A DNA stretch of 64,000 nt from Bacillus manliponensis (GTDB lineage Bacteria; Bacillota; Bacilli; Bacillales; Bacillaceae_G): NCBI RefSeq assembly GCF_000712595.1, contig NZ_JOTN01000015.1, forward strand, positions 49,152-113,151, given 5' to 3'. Position numbers and translations under genes: made by a program. Below are positions 44,985-53,466 of the stretch, piece by piece. Below the pieces are notes generated by a model. The model ran no database searches and had not been told where the DNA came from. It was given only the letters and a program-made list of their open reading frames with translations. Position 1 is the first letter of the stretch, and each line of letters starts with the position of its first letter.

Positions 44985-45377
44985 TCATTTCATTTCTTTC
45001 TGATAAATTTCATCTTCGACATAAATCTTCGCTTTATCGACAGCAGTGCTATGAGCGAGCACGAGACCAATAGAAGTATTGGTACCTTTGTTTTGGACAA
45101 TCGTAAAGGGAACATTTTTTTCGTTTGCTAATTTAATGTACTTTGATAAAAATGAATATGTGATACTTCCATTTAAGTAGAGAGTTAAAGATTGAGAAGG
45201 GGTCATGCTTTCTTTTACTTCTTTATATACACTCTCTTGCATGACTTGACCTATCGTTAAGGCAATTTCAACACGTTCACGCAACGTGCTTAAAAACATA
45301 TTTCTTTCTTCGGGTTTATTTTGTTTTTGACCATGAATGCCTTCTTGAAGATAATCTTCTACATTTTTATTTGCCAT
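44985..45377 (-). CDS. yueI: YueI family protein
   Basis: A 130-residue cytoplasmic protein with the YueI pattern: VEDYLQEGIHGQKQNKPEERNMFLSTLRERVEIALTIGQVM (in parts) at the N-terminus and a C-terminal half with alternating strands (YLNGSITYSFLSKYI, VPFTIVQNKGTN). The fold is related to a Rossmann-like small domain; function is not established. ATG 45377 has GGAAGGTG upstream; GTG 45386 would overlap it. Monocistronic. Confidence 0.9.
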   Translation of the reverse strand: MANKNVEDYLQEGIHGQKQNKPEERNMFLSTLRERVEIALTIGQVMQESVYKEVKESMTPSQSLTLYLNGSITYSFLSKYIKLANEKNVPFTIVQNKGTNTSIGLVLAHSTAVDKAKIYVEDEIYQKEMK

Positions 45378-45572
45378 ATTTACCACACCTTCCTCTCTTC
45401 AATTGTACGAAAGAAATAGCTCAGATGCAAAATTGTATAGCGTTATGTTAGTATAAACATTTTATCAACAATAATTAACAAAATGTGACAAAAAATTATT
45501 AACGAAAGGAGAATTTTGTGTTAATATTCAAAATATATAAGTGTTTGTCGTATGGATATGGGGGAAATGGGG

Positions 45573-46712
45573 GTGTTTCCAATCGCTAAAGATATAAAAG
45601 AGATGTTTTGTACATACTTACAGCAGAATAGTCAACAATTTGTGAAAGAATGGAAAAATAAAGTTATCATTTCAGATCAGGATCCATTCAAAGAAGAAAT
45701 TATAAATAATGGTGAAAAATTATTATTTTTAATGATATCGCTTATCCGTGAGGAACAGAACATGGAGAACCTTCAAATGATGTGTGAAAAAATTGCAATT
45801 GAACGCGCAGGTGCAGAGGCAAACATAGGGGATTTCGTTTATAATGCGAACGTAGGGAGAAACGCTTTGTTTGAAGCACTTTGTGAATTGGATGTAAAGG
45901 CTAGTGAATTAAAGCCTATTATGGATAGAATGCATACATACTTTGACCACTTAATTTATTATACTGTTTTAAAATATTCGGAGATTATCTCAAAAAACTT
46001 AGAAGAGAAAAAACAATACATACATGAAACACATAAAGAAAGATTGAGCATTTTAGGACAAATGTCAGCGAGCTTTGTTCACGAATTTCGTAATCCATTA
46101 ACATCAATTATGGGATTTGTTAAGTTGTTAAAAGATGAGCATCCTCATCTTTCTTATTTAGATATTATTTCGCATGAATTGGATCAATTAAACTTTCGTA
46201 TTTCACAGTTTTTACTCGTTTCTAAAAAGGAAATGTGGAATGAGGCTGAGCAGTTTTGGCTAAACGACTTATTTCATGACATCATTCAGTTCTTATATCC
46301 GAGTTTGGTGAACGCCAATGTTTCAATTGAAAAAAATTTACCATATCCAGTATCGCTTGTTGGGTATCGTAGTGAAGTGAGACAAGTATTTTTAAATATT
46401 TTAATGAACTCAATCGATGCACTTGAAGATGTAAGAGAGAACCGGAAGATTGGTATTGAAGTAATAGAGGAAAATGAGATTATCCATGTGAAAATTCGTA
46501 ACAATGGTCCGATGATTCCAAAGGCGAGTATTGCAACGATATTTGAGCCGTTTGTGACGACAAAGAAGTTGGGGACAGGAATTGGTCTATTTGTATGTAA
46601 ACAAATAGTTGAAAAACATAACGGTACAATTACATGTGAGTCTTATAGTGAATGGACAGAGTTTCATATTACATTTCAAAGAAAAAATGAAAAAGAAAAG
46701 TCTACACAATAA
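45573..46712 (+). CDS. soluble sensor histidine kinase, possible sporulation kinase
   Basis: A 379-residue kinase without membrane helices. The N-terminal helical domain (~1-145) resembles the Bacillus HisK_N sensor domain. HisKA follows with phospho-His in SFVHEFRNPLTSIMG (~170), then HATPase with the N box (FLNILMNSIDALED), PFVTTKKLGTGIGLFVCKQIVEKHNG. No response regulator is nearby, so it is an orphan, as Spo0A phosphorelay kinases in this group often are; that role is inference. GTG 45573 fits GGGGGA spacing best; ATGs at 45552-45567 are possible starts. Confidence 0.88.
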   Translation: MFPIAKDIKEMFCTYLQQNSQQFVKEWKNKVIISDQDPFKEEIINNGEKLLFLMISLIREEQNMENLQMMCEKIAIERAGAEANIGDFVYNANVGRNALFEALCELDVKASELKPIMDRMHTYFDHLIYYTVLKYSEIISKNLEEKKQYIHETHKERLSILGQMSASFVHEFRNPLTSIMGFVKLLKDEHPHLSYLDIISHELDQLNFRISQFLLVSKKEMWNEAEQFWLNDLFHDIIQFLYPSLVNANVSIEKNLPYPVSLVGYRSEVRQVFLNILMNSIDALEDVRENRKIGIEVIEENEIIHVKIRNNGPMIPKASIATIFEPFVTTKKLGTGIGLFVCKQIVEKHNGTITCESYSEWTEFHITFQRKNEKEKSTQ

Positions 46713-46737
46713 TAAAATGTGTAGACTTTTTTAATTT
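46697..46737. terminator. bidirectional terminator, histidine kinase / DUF4397 gene
   Basis: AAAAGTCTACACA and TGTGTAGACTTTTTT arms. It overlaps the kinase stop codon. Confidence 0.88.
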
Positions 46738-47489
46738 GTTAAGAAAATGGCTTCAAGATTAGGAGATTTCTTTTGGTGACCGATGAGAGCAATGATATAT
46801 AGTTTATTCTCCATAATTTCAGTTTCTGGTATTGAAAGGATGGAATTTTTTAAACCGGTTAGATAAACTTCAATATTTGCGACACCTGGGCTTACTTGTA
46901 CATAGTCAGTAGCTTCCTGAAAAGAAACTTTTTCAAATAATGATTCACCATCTTTTAAGAAAACATCAACAGCAGGAGTATCAGGAGATAGATGTATAAA
47001 TCGTAATTTTGCTTTTCCAGATGGGAGCGGTGTACTGTCTAAAATTGGTACTGTTTGCACTTTTGTCTCAGATCCTGTTACGGCAAATGTATAAGCGTGA
47101 TTTCCCATTATGGGGACAAGTGTAGAAAAAATAGGTTGTTCTGTTTCTGCTGGAGCAATATCAAGACGGTATTGTCCTTGTCCGAAAGAAAGATATGGGC
47201 TACATTGTTTGAAAGAAAGGTTTTTAATCATTTTTTTTCCATTGATCATAATATCGATGCGTGGTAGGTCAGATGACGAGTGAAATACACGTAAATAAGT
47301 TGGTTGTGTAGCTTGGCTCATAGCCGATGGTGATATCCGATTTTTCTCGTAAGTATGAACAACTTGCTGGATCGCTTCTACATGTTTTGCGTATACATAC
47401 ATATACATTTGAGGATTTGTATATTTGTAGTAGCAAGCTAGCTGCTCGTAGATGGAAGCTTGCTGTGCATATTTTTCTAATTCATTCAC
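46731..47489 (-). CDS. DUF4397 domain protein
   Basis: A 252-residue protein with an N-terminal helical, Tyr-rich segment (~1-60) and two DUF4397-like beta repeats: LRVFHSSSDLPRIDIMING (~85) and LRFIHLSPDTPAVDVFLKDG (~180), each followed by a G-x-Y/N strand (GQGQYRLDI, SPGVANIEVYLTG). These domains occur in secreted and surface proteins of Bacillus, but no signal peptide is seen here; export during sporulation or by lysis is possible. GTG 47489 is chosen for the AGGAGGG 6-7 bases upstream. Confidence 0.85.
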   Translation of the reverse strand: MNELEKYAQQASIYEQLACYYKYTNPQMYMYVYAKHVEAIQQVVHTYEKNRISPSAMSQATQPTYLRVFHSSSDLPRIDIMINGKKMIKNLSFKQCSPYLSFGQGQYRLDIAPAETEQPIFSTLVPIMGNHAYTFAVTGSETKVQTVPILDSTPLPSGKAKLRFIHLSPDTPAVDVFLKDGESLFEKVSFQEATDYVQVSPGVANIEVYLTGLKNSILSIPETEIMENKLYIIALIGHQKKSPNLEAIFLTN

Positions 47490-47691
47490 ATATAACCCTC
47501 CTTTTCCTCTCTCTACAACTATATGCATGTACAAAAAGAAGTTATGCAAAAAAACAACATAAGCCTGTACTTATAACAAAATGGGTTATTTTTTCATTTA
47601 TAGGCGAATGCATATACAAAGTGACAGTTGTCCGACATATTTTGTCATTGTAAAGGAATTACAAATGGTCTATGTAGGGAGTGAACATGCT

Positions 47692-47832
47692 ATGTGGGGA
47701 TATGGATATCCAAGTTATGATTGCGGATACGAAGGGTATGGTGGTGGCTGCGGTTTTGGACATGGTTTTGCGTTACTTGTTGTATTGTTTATTTTATTAA
47801 TTATTATTGGAGCGACTTGGGTGCGCTGCTAA
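47692..47832 (+). CDS. YjcZ-type sporulation peptide
   Basis: A 46-residue peptide: Gly/Tyr-rich N-terminus ([19 protein letters not shown] then CGFGHG) followed by one transmembrane helix ([18 protein letters not shown]) and ending VRC. This matches the YjcZ/YczM family of small membrane peptides made in sporulating Bacillus. GGGAGTGA precedes ATG 47692; the longer ORF upstream is not supported. Hairpin at 47854 follows. Confidence 0.85.
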   Translation: MWGYGYPSYDCGYEGYGGGCGFGHGFALLVVLFILLIIIGATWVRC

Positions 47833-47853
47833 CAATGGAAAGAGCGTCATGTA

Positions 47854-47881
47854 AAACCGATTAATAGAGTATTAATCGGTT
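47854..47881 (+). terminator. terminator after yjcZ
   Basis: AACCGATTAATA and TATTAATCGGTT perfect arms, 3-base loop, then ATTTCTTTT. Confidence 0.8.
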
Positions 47882-47964
47882 ATTTCTTTTGTCAAAATTT
47901 GTTTAAAAGTATCAGTAAGAAAGTCTCGAATGAAGCAGGGAAATGGCGGGCAGTTCGTCGAAGT

Positions 47965-48002
47965 TTACATACTGTTGGCATCTATGATTACATACAATGT
48001 AG
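47965..48002. promoter_or_regulatory. candidate KamR enhancer before yodT
   Basis: Two TTACATAC repeats 23 bp apart, the second forming TACAT-ACA-ATGTA. Half-sites resemble TTACATAT/ATATGTAG found upstream of kamA (54907-54938). Confidence 0.3.
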
Positions 48003-48167
48003 TTGATTTTGTAGTGATTTGGAGAGGTAGGTGGGGGAAGATTACGAGCGTTTGTTTTTGTGTGATGTGTATATGAAGTAATGCAAGGTGTGTTTGAAAT
48101 ATCGAGTTATGTTCTTTATGGGCCTTATATTTATATTTTTCGATTTTTTAATTCACTGCCTCGGCAG

Positions 48168-48184
48168 CGGGTTCTTTTTTTGCG
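48168..48184 (+). promoter_or_regulatory. weak sigma-54-type -24/-12 element before yodT
   Basis: GG at 48170-48171 and GC at 48182-48183, spaced by exactly 10 bases, with TTTTTGC at -12. The -24 box is poor (CGGGTT against TGGCAC). Alternative sporulation promoters cannot be excluded. Confidence 0.3.
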
Positions 48185-48241
48185 AAAGAAACGTCGATTT
48201 TCTTCATATATATATACAAATTGAAGAAATGGGGGAGCGCT

Positions 48242-49552
48242 ATGCGCGATTACTTAATTAAACCACTTGTTGGTCAGCCGTATCCGATGATTTCTCATGG
48301 AAAAGGTGTGTATTTGTATGATCAAAATGGAAATAAATATTTTGATGGTTCGTCAGGGGCGATTACGGCAAGTATCGGACATGGCGTAAAGGAAATTGCA
48401 GATGCGATTCAAAAGCAAGCGGGGGAAATCGCTTTTGTGTATCGTTCGCAGTTTACGAGTGAACCAGCTGAGAAACTAGCAAAAAAGTTAAGTGAGTTAA
48501 GTGCTGGTGATTTAAATTGGAGTTTTTTTGTAAATAGTGGTACAGAAGCAAATGAAACAGCTATGAAAATCGCAATCCAACATTTTCAGGAGCGCGGCAT
48601 TCATGGAAAACATAAAATTTTGTCGAGATGGATGAGTTATCACGGTATCACGATGGGGGCATTGTCGATGTCTGGACACCCATTACGTAGACAACGGTTC
48701 GTTTCGATTTTAGAAGATTATCCAACGCTTCCAGCGCCGTACTGTTTCCGTTGTCCTGTTCAAAAAATGTATCCGACATGTCAAATGGCATGTGCAACGG
48801 AGCTTGAACGTGCAGTAGAACGAATTGGTGCAGAGCATATTGCTGCATTTATTGCGGAGCCAATCATTGGAGCGGCTGGTGGAGCGATTGTGCCACCAAA
48901 AGAATATTATAAGGTGATTAAAGAGATATGTAATCATTATGATATTTTGTTTATTGCAGATGAAGTGATGACAGGGCTTGGACGAACTGGAGCATGGTTT
49001 GCGATGGATCATTGGGGTGTAGAGCCGGATATTATGACACTTGGAAAAGGACTCGGTGCAGGTTATACACCGATGGCAGCAACTGTTGTGAGCGACCGTG
49101 TCATGGATCCGATTTTACGAGGTTCTCGTTCTGTTATGAGTGGGCATACGCTCAGTGCAAATCCACTTTCAGCAGCGACCGCTTTAGCGGTGATTGAATA
49201 TATGGAAAAACATAATCTTCCAGAGCAAACAGCTGAAAAAGGAGATTATTTAATTTCAGAATTACAGAAAATTCAGCAAGAAGCTACGATTATTGCAGAT
49301 GTGCGCGGGAAAGGCCTCTTAGTTGGCATTGAATTGCAACCGTTTACAAAGGCGTCTGAATTAATTTCAGTAGCTGCGAAAAATGGTCTTCTCTTATACC
49401 AAGCTGTATCGGGGCAAGCAGGAAAGGAAGATAGCGCACTATTAGTAGCACCACCTCTGACAGCTACATATGCAGAGCTTGATGAGTTACTTTCGATTTT
49501 TGCAAAAAGTGTAGAGGAAATGATGAAAAAAGGAGGGCATAGTATCGCATGA
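48242..49552 (+). CDS. yodT: class III aminotransferase of lysine catabolism
   Basis: A PLP-dependent omega-aminotransferase, 436 residues. Seen: NSGTEANETAMKIA (~100), SYHGITMGALSMSG (~133), IADEVMTGLGRTGAWF (~238) and the PLP lysine K269 in MTLGKGLGAGYTPMAA. First gene of yodT-S-R-Q-P, which in Bacillus carries lysine breakdown downstream of lysine 2,3-aminomutase. It probably removes the amino group of a beta-amino intermediate. ATG 48242 follows GGGGGAG; TTG 48221 is rejected. Overlaps yodS by 4 bases (ATGA), so translation is coupled. Confidence 0.94.
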   Translation: MRDYLIKPLVGQPYPMISHGKGVYLYDQNGNKYFDGSSGAITASIGHGVKEIADAIQKQAGEIAFVYRSQFTSEPAEKLAKKLSELSAGDLNWSFFVNSGTEANETAMKIAIQHFQERGIHGKHKILSRWMSYHGITMGALSMSGHPLRRQRFVSILEDYPTLPAPYCFRCPVQKMYPTCQMACATELERAVERIGAEHIAAFIAEPIIGAAGGAIVPPKEYYKVIKEICNHYDILFIADEVMTGLGRTGAWFAMDHWGVEPDIMTLGKGLGAGYTPMAATVVSDRVMDPILRGSRSVMSGHTLSANPLSAATALAVIEYMEKHNLPEQTAEKGDYLISELQKIQQEATIIADVRGKGLLVGIELQPFTKASELISVAAKNGLLLYQAVSGQAGKEDSALLVAPPLTATYAELDELLSIFAKSVEEMMKKGGHSIA

Positions 49553-50247
49553 CGACTGTTACAAATACATTTGGGAAGATAAAAGAAATCGAAGATGTGA
49601 TGCCATTTTTTCATAATGATATGACATTAATGTTCGGAGGGTTTGGGGGGATTGGTTCTCCTCCCTCTTTAATTGATGCGATTGTAGAGAAAGGTTTTTC
49701 CCGTTTAAATTTAATTGGGAATGACACTGGATTTCCTGATGTCGGAATCGGAAGACTCGTGACAAATGAACGTGTGAAATCATTAGTTACGTCCCATATT
49801 GGTTCAAATCAAAATGCAGGAAGGCAACTAAATGAAGGTAGACTACAAATTGAATTTTCACCACAAGGAACGTTAGCGGAGCGTATTCGTGCTGGTGGCG
49901 TAGGACTTGGTGGTGTGCTTGTTGATGTTGGAGTGGACACAATTGTTGAAGAAGGAAAACGAACGATGGAAATGAACGGAAAGACGTATTTAATAGAAAC
50001 AGCATTAACAGCGGAAGTTTCCATTGTATTTGCGAAAAAAGCGGACCCGTTTGGAAATTTAGTTTTTGATAAAAGCGCTCGTAATATGAATCCGCACGTT
50101 GCGATGGCTGGTGATATTACGATTGTAGAGGCGGAAGAGATTGTGCCTCTTGGTGCATTAGATCCAGAAGAAATTGTTGTTCCTGGTGTATATGTCGATT
50201 ATATTGTGCCGTCAAAAGGAGTGAGCTGGAAATGGGTATGGGAGTAG
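49549..50247 (+). CDS. yodS: acyl-CoA:acetate/3-oxoacid CoA-transferase, alpha subunit
   Basis: A 232-residue CoA-transferase subunit A: MLFGGFGGIGSPPSLIDAI-like glycine-rich motif near residue 26 (GGFGGIGSPP), LTAEVSIVFAKKADPFGNLVF (in parts, ~147) and the AMAGDITIVEAEEIV block. It pairs with YodR to exchange CoA between acids, activating or releasing the carbon skeleton derived from lysine. Start overlaps the end of yodT and end overlaps the start of yodR by 16 bases, so the three are tightly coupled. Confidence 0.95.
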   Translation: MTTVTNTFGKIKEIEDVMPFFHNDMTLMFGGFGGIGSPPSLIDAIVEKGFSRLNLIGNDTGFPDVGIGRLVTNERVKSLVTSHIGSNQNAGRQLNEGRLQIEFSPQGTLAERIRAGGVGLGGVLVDVGVDTIVEEGKRTMEMNGKTYLIETALTAEVSIVFAKKADPFGNLVFDKSARNMNPHVAMAGDITIVEAEEIVPLGALDPEEIVVPGVYVDYIVPSKGVSWKWVWE

Positions 50248-50894
50248 ACGTTCGAAATAAAATTGCAAAGCGCGCAGCAAAAGAAATTAAAAATGGGATG
50301 ATTGTGAATTTAGGTATAGGTATTCCATCGCTCGTTCCAAATCATTTACCACACGATATGAATGTGATGTTTCATGCAGAGAACGGCATTGTTGGTATGG
50401 GAGCGACGCCAGCGAAAGGAGAAGAAGACGAAAACTTGTGTAATGCGGCAGGCTTGCCGACATCTATTATTGCTGGTGCGAGTTATTTTGATAGTTGCAC
50501 GGCGTTTGGGATTATTCGAAAAGGATTGTTAGATGTAACGATTCTTGGTTCACTGCAAGTTAGTGCGCAAGGTGATTTAGCGAACTGGATTGTTCCAGGA
50601 AAGCGAGTTCCAGGTATTGGCGGGGCGATGGATCTTGCGCAAAAAGCAAAGCGCGTTGTTGTTGTGATGAATCACGTTGATAAATATGGAAATGCAAAGA
50701 TTGTTTCTGAGTGTACATTACCGCTGACATCGAAAAAGTGCGTAGATGTTATTATTACAGATATGGCAGTTATGGAAGTTACGGATGATGGGCTAATATT
50801 AAAAGAGTTGATGAGTCCTTATACAATAGAAGATGTTACAGCAAATACAGGTGCACCTTTTCAAATAGGTTCAGATTTACTAGTGATTGAATGA
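50232..50894 (+). CDS. yodR: acyl-CoA:acetate/3-oxoacid CoA-transferase, beta subunit
   Basis: A 220-residue catalytic subunit. The active-site glutamate is in MFHAENGIVGMG (~49), the equivalent of the SENG motif; NLGIGIPSLVPNHLP precedes it, and the GGAMDLAQKAKRVVVVMNHVDK block follows. Forms the heterotetramer with YodS. ATG 50232 has AAAGGAG upstream inside yodS; ATG 50238 is an alternative. Confidence 0.95.
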   Translation: MGMGVDVRNKIAKRAAKEIKNGMIVNLGIGIPSLVPNHLPHDMNVMFHAENGIVGMGATPAKGEEDENLCNAAGLPTSIIAGASYFDSCTAFGIIRKGLLDVTILGSLQVSAQGDLANWIVPGKRVPGIGGAMDLAQKAKRVVVVMNHVDKYGNAKIVSECTLPLTSKKCVDVIITDMAVMEVTDDGLILKELMSPYTIEDVTANTGAPFQIGSDLLVIE

Positions 50895-50909
50895 GGGGAG
50901 CTGCAAAAT

Positions 50910-52178
50910 ATGGATAAGTTAAAGAAGCAAGTATGTGATTATATTGAAAACCATGAAGAAGAAAGTATAAAACTATTAACGAGATTAATTCAAGAAAAGA
51001 GTGTGTCGGGGTACGAAAGCGGAGCCCAGGCGATTGTGATTGAGAAGCTTCGCGAATTAGGAGTAGATCTTGATATTTGGGAGCCTTCTTACACAAAAAT
51101 GAAAGAACATCCATATTTTGTATCACCGCGTACTAATTTTTCTGATAGCCCAAATGTAGTGGCGACGTTAAAAGGAAGTGGCGGCGGAAAGTCAATGGTG
51201 CTAAATGGGCATATTGATGTTGTTCCAGAAGGTGATGTCAATCAGTGGGAGAATCATCCGTATAGTGGTCAGAAAATTAAGAACCGTGTATACGGAAGAG
51301 GGACAACGGATATGAAAGGCGGAAACGTCGCATTAATGTTGGCGATGGAAGCCATCGTCAAATCTGGTATTACATTAAAAGGAGATATTTATTTTCAAAG
51401 TGTAATAGAGGAAGAGAGCGGGGGAGCTGGTACGCTTGCTGCAATTTTACGGGGGTATACAGGTGATGGAGTAATTATCCCAGAGCCAACGAATATGAAG
51501 TTTTTCCCGAAGCAACAAGGTTCGATGTGGTTTCGCTTACTTGTAAAAGGAAAAGCTGCCCATGGTGGAACTCGTTATGAAGGGGTTAGTGCGATTGAGA
51601 AAAGTATGCTTGTTATTGAACATGTGAAAAAATTAGAGACAAAGAGAAATGAGCGTATTACAGACCCGTTATATAGCGGAATTCCAATTCCAGTTCCGAT
51701 TAATATTGGGAAAATTGAAGGTGGAAGCTGGCCAAGTTCTGTACCAGATGAATTAATTTTAGAAGGAAGATGCGGAGTTGCGCCGAATGAAACTATAGAG
51801 GCGGTAAAAGAAGAGTTTATTGTTTGGATGGAGGAACTTTCAAAAATAGACCCGTGGTTTGAAGAAAATCCAGTACAAGTGGAATGGTTTGGAGCAAGAT
51901 GGGTCCCTGGTGAACTTGATGAAAACCATGAATTAATGATGAAGCTAAAAGATAATTTTTTTGAAATTGAAGGCGAATCACCAATTGTTGAAGCATCACC
52001 TTGGGGAACGGATGGGGGATTATTTACACAAATTGCAAACGTACCAACGATTGTATTTGGACCAGGTGAAACGAAAGTGGCTCATTATCCAAATGAATAT
52101 ATTGAAATTGACAAAATGATTGCCGCAGCAAAAATTATTGCATGTACATTACTAGATTGGTGTGAGGTGGAAGAATGA
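50910..52178 (+). CDS. yodQ: M20 family deacylase/peptidase
   Basis: A 422-residue ArgE/DapE-like metallohydrolase. Metal ligands: NGHIDVVPEG (~105), GRGTTDMKGG (~136), EEESGGAGT (~172) and the C-terminal HYPNEYIE (~395); the dimerisation lid domain is ~200-310. In the kam context it may deacetylate acetylated beta-lysine intermediates or amide-linked products, working opposite to YodP; this is inference. GAGGGGAG precedes ATG 50910; its stop overlaps the yodP start (ATGA). Confidence 0.93.
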   Translation: MDKLKKQVCDYIENHEEESIKLLTRLIQEKSVSGYESGAQAIVIEKLRELGVDLDIWEPSYTKMKEHPYFVSPRTNFSDSPNVVATLKGSGGGKSMVLNGHIDVVPEGDVNQWENHPYSGQKIKNRVYGRGTTDMKGGNVALMLAMEAIVKSGITLKGDIYFQSVIEEESGGAGTLAAILRGYTGDGVIIPEPTNMKFFPKQQGSMWFRLLVKGKAAHGGTRYEGVSAIEKSMLVIEHVKKLETKRNERITDPLYSGIPIPVPINIGKIEGGSWPSSVPDELILEGRCGVAPNETIEAVKEEFIVWMEELSKIDPWFEENPVQVEWFGARWVPGELDENHELMMKLKDNFFEIEGESPIVEASPWGTDGGLFTQIANVPTIVFGPGETKVAHYPNEYIEIDKMIAAAKIIACTLLDWCEVEE

Positions 52179-53023
52179 AATACTATGAAACATTTGTAGA
52201 AAAAACGAGCGACTATACGATGGAAGGCGCGCTAGATTATTTTAACAAGCGTATTCGAGTTGATCACTATACGGGAAATGTAGCACATCTCGTCAATACA
52301 ATTGAAAAATTAGCAGAGAAGCATTCTTTCACGAAGTTGATTATAAAAGGAAAAGGAGAGCATGTTTCGGCATGGCTCTCTTTTGGCTTTTCGCTAGAAG
52401 CAACGATGCCCGGTTATTTTCAAGGGCATGATGCGTATTTCTTCGTGAAGTATACAAGTGATGAACGAAGAAATAGTATGAGATGGGTAGAGGAAGACAC
52501 GATTATTACAGATGTACAAAAGAAGGAAGTAAAGGAAAAGGAAATTCCAAAGGAGTTCACTTTGCGAATAGCGACAGAGGAAGACGCAGAAGAGCTTGCG
52601 GATGTATTTGGAAAAGTGTTTGAAATTTATCCAACGCCGTTAAATGAAAGTGACTATGTTCGTAAAACAATGGAAGAAGATACGATTTATTACGTATACG
52701 AAACAGGAGGACGTATTGTAAGCACAGCTTCAGCAGAGATGAATCTTTGTGAACGGAATGCAGAACTCACAAACTGTGCAACGCTTCCAGAGTATAGAAA
52801 GCATGGTTTTATGAAAAGTTTATTACGAAAGCTGGAAGAGGAGTTAAAGGATCGATCTATTTTCTGTTCGTATACGATTGCCCGCTCGCTTTCCTTTGGA
52901 ATGAATGCAGCATTTCACCAGCTTGGATATACGTATACAGGAAGACTAGCAAATAATTGCTATATTTTCGATAAGTTAGAAGATATGAATATATGGGTGA
53001 AAGATTTATCAACTGGAAAATAG
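52175..53023 (+). CDS. yodP: beta-lysine N-acetyltransferase
   Basis: A 282-residue protein of the AblB type: an N-terminal ~125-residue extension followed by a GNAT domain (~126-270; FTLRIATEEDAEELADVF, NCATLPEYRKHGFMKSLLRKL as the acetyl-CoA loop, GMNAAFHQLGYTYTGRL). AblB with KamA makes N-epsilon-acetyl-beta-lysine, an osmolyte; in Bacillus the protein sits in the lysine operon. GAGGTGGAAG precedes ATG 52175. Last gene of the yodT operon, followed by a terminator at 53113. Confidence 0.93.
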   Translation: MKYYETFVEKTSDYTMEGALDYFNKRIRVDHYTGNVAHLVNTIEKLAEKHSFTKLIIKGKGEHVSAWLSFGFSLEATMPGYFQGHDAYFFVKYTSDERRNSMRWVEEDTIITDVQKKEVKEKEIPKEFTLRIATEEDAEELADVFGKVFEIYPTPLNESDYVRKTMEEDTIYYVYETGGRIVSTASAEMNLCERNAELTNCATLPEYRKHGFMKSLLRKLEEELKDRSIFCSYTIARSLSFGMNAAFHQLGYTYTGRLANNCYIFDKLEDMNIWVKDLSTGK

Positions 53024-53112
53024 ATACATTTAAACAGACGGCTTCTTTTAGAGTGGGAATGCGTAGCATATAATTTTTTCTATATGTTATGGAGGATGTG
53101 AACAAAGTTTTG

Positions 53113-53147
53113 AAGCCCTGCCATGTATTGTAGTGGTTGGGGCTTTT
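53113..53147 (+). terminator. terminator of the yodT-S-R-Q-P operon
   Basis: AAGCCCTGCCA and TGGTTGGGGCTT imperfect arms, TTTTC. Confidence 0.65.
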
Positions 53148-53163
53148 CTTTCTATAGAGATAT

Positions 53164-53181
53164 AGTGAAGTTTCACTTTAT
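53164..53181 (+). repeat. detached bcr1 3' end
   Basis: AGTGAAGTTTCACTTTAT equals the last 18 bases of bcr1 plus TTTAT, 40 bp before full copy 4. Confidence 0.6.
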
Positions 53182-53225
53182 ATAAAAAAGAGTTCTTTTT
53201 CAAAAAAAATAAAAATAAGATTTAT

Positions 53226-53372
53226 CCCGCATTAACGGGCTGTAAGACTCCCACCTCAAAACTTAGAGGATTCAGAGAAGTTTAGGTGGGAGATTAACAG
53301 TCCGTAAAAGCCCGATTGGTCGGGCTGACACTCAGTGGGGGATGAAGAAAACCCTACTGAGTGAAGTTTCAC
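53226..53372 (+). repeat. bcr1 element, copy 4 (near full length)
   Basis: 147 bp between perfect TTTAT repeats (53221-53225, 53373-53377). The 5' part CCCGCATTAACGGGCTGTAA, the long CCACCTCAAAACTTAGAGG / AGAAGTTTAGGTGGGAG pairing, GCCCGATTGGTCGGGC and the terminal ACTCAGTGGGG / ACCCTACTGAGT hairpin are all visible. Confidence 0.88.
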
Positions 53373-53412
53373 TTTATAGAACGCCATATAATAACGAATC
53401 ATCGGAATGAGT

Positions 53413-53449
53413 GCCGAAAAACCGGCGGGTATTTTGCTGGATTTTCGGC
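53413..53449 (+). promoter_or_regulatory. stem-loop in the kamR leader
   Basis: GCCGAAAA-A-CCGGC pairs with GCTGG-A-TTTTCGGC around a 9-base loop (13 pairs, one A-A mismatch, one G-U). The stem ends one base before the GAGAGGGGGAG ribosome site and has no T-tract, so it is not a simple terminator. Confidence 0.55.
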
Positions 53450-53466
53450 GAGAGGGGGAGATGAGA

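Larger units (their letters stand above)
47833..48241. other. 409-bp regulatory region before the yodT operon
   Basis: Contains the yjcZ terminator (47854-47881), a pair of TTACATAC repeats and a TACATACAATGTA palindrome (47965-48002), and a weak sigma-54-type -24/-12 match (48168-48184) overlapped on its left by a small CTGCC-TC-GGCAG inverted repeat. No ORF with a ribosome site was found. Confidence 0.5.
53024..53466. other. 443-bp region between yodP and kamR: terminator, bcr1 tail, bcr1 copy 4, leader hairpin
   Basis: Entirely explained by the yodP terminator (53113-53147), an 18-bp detached bcr1 tail (53164-53181), bcr1 copy 4 (53226-53372) and the kamR leader stem-loop (53413-53449). 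No further ORF. Confidence 0.7.

Noticed and set aside
53407-53466. Extended N-terminus of KamR from ATG 53407
   Set aside because: These codons coincide with the leader stem-loop and the ribosome site for GTG 53467; family members begin near the PAS domain.
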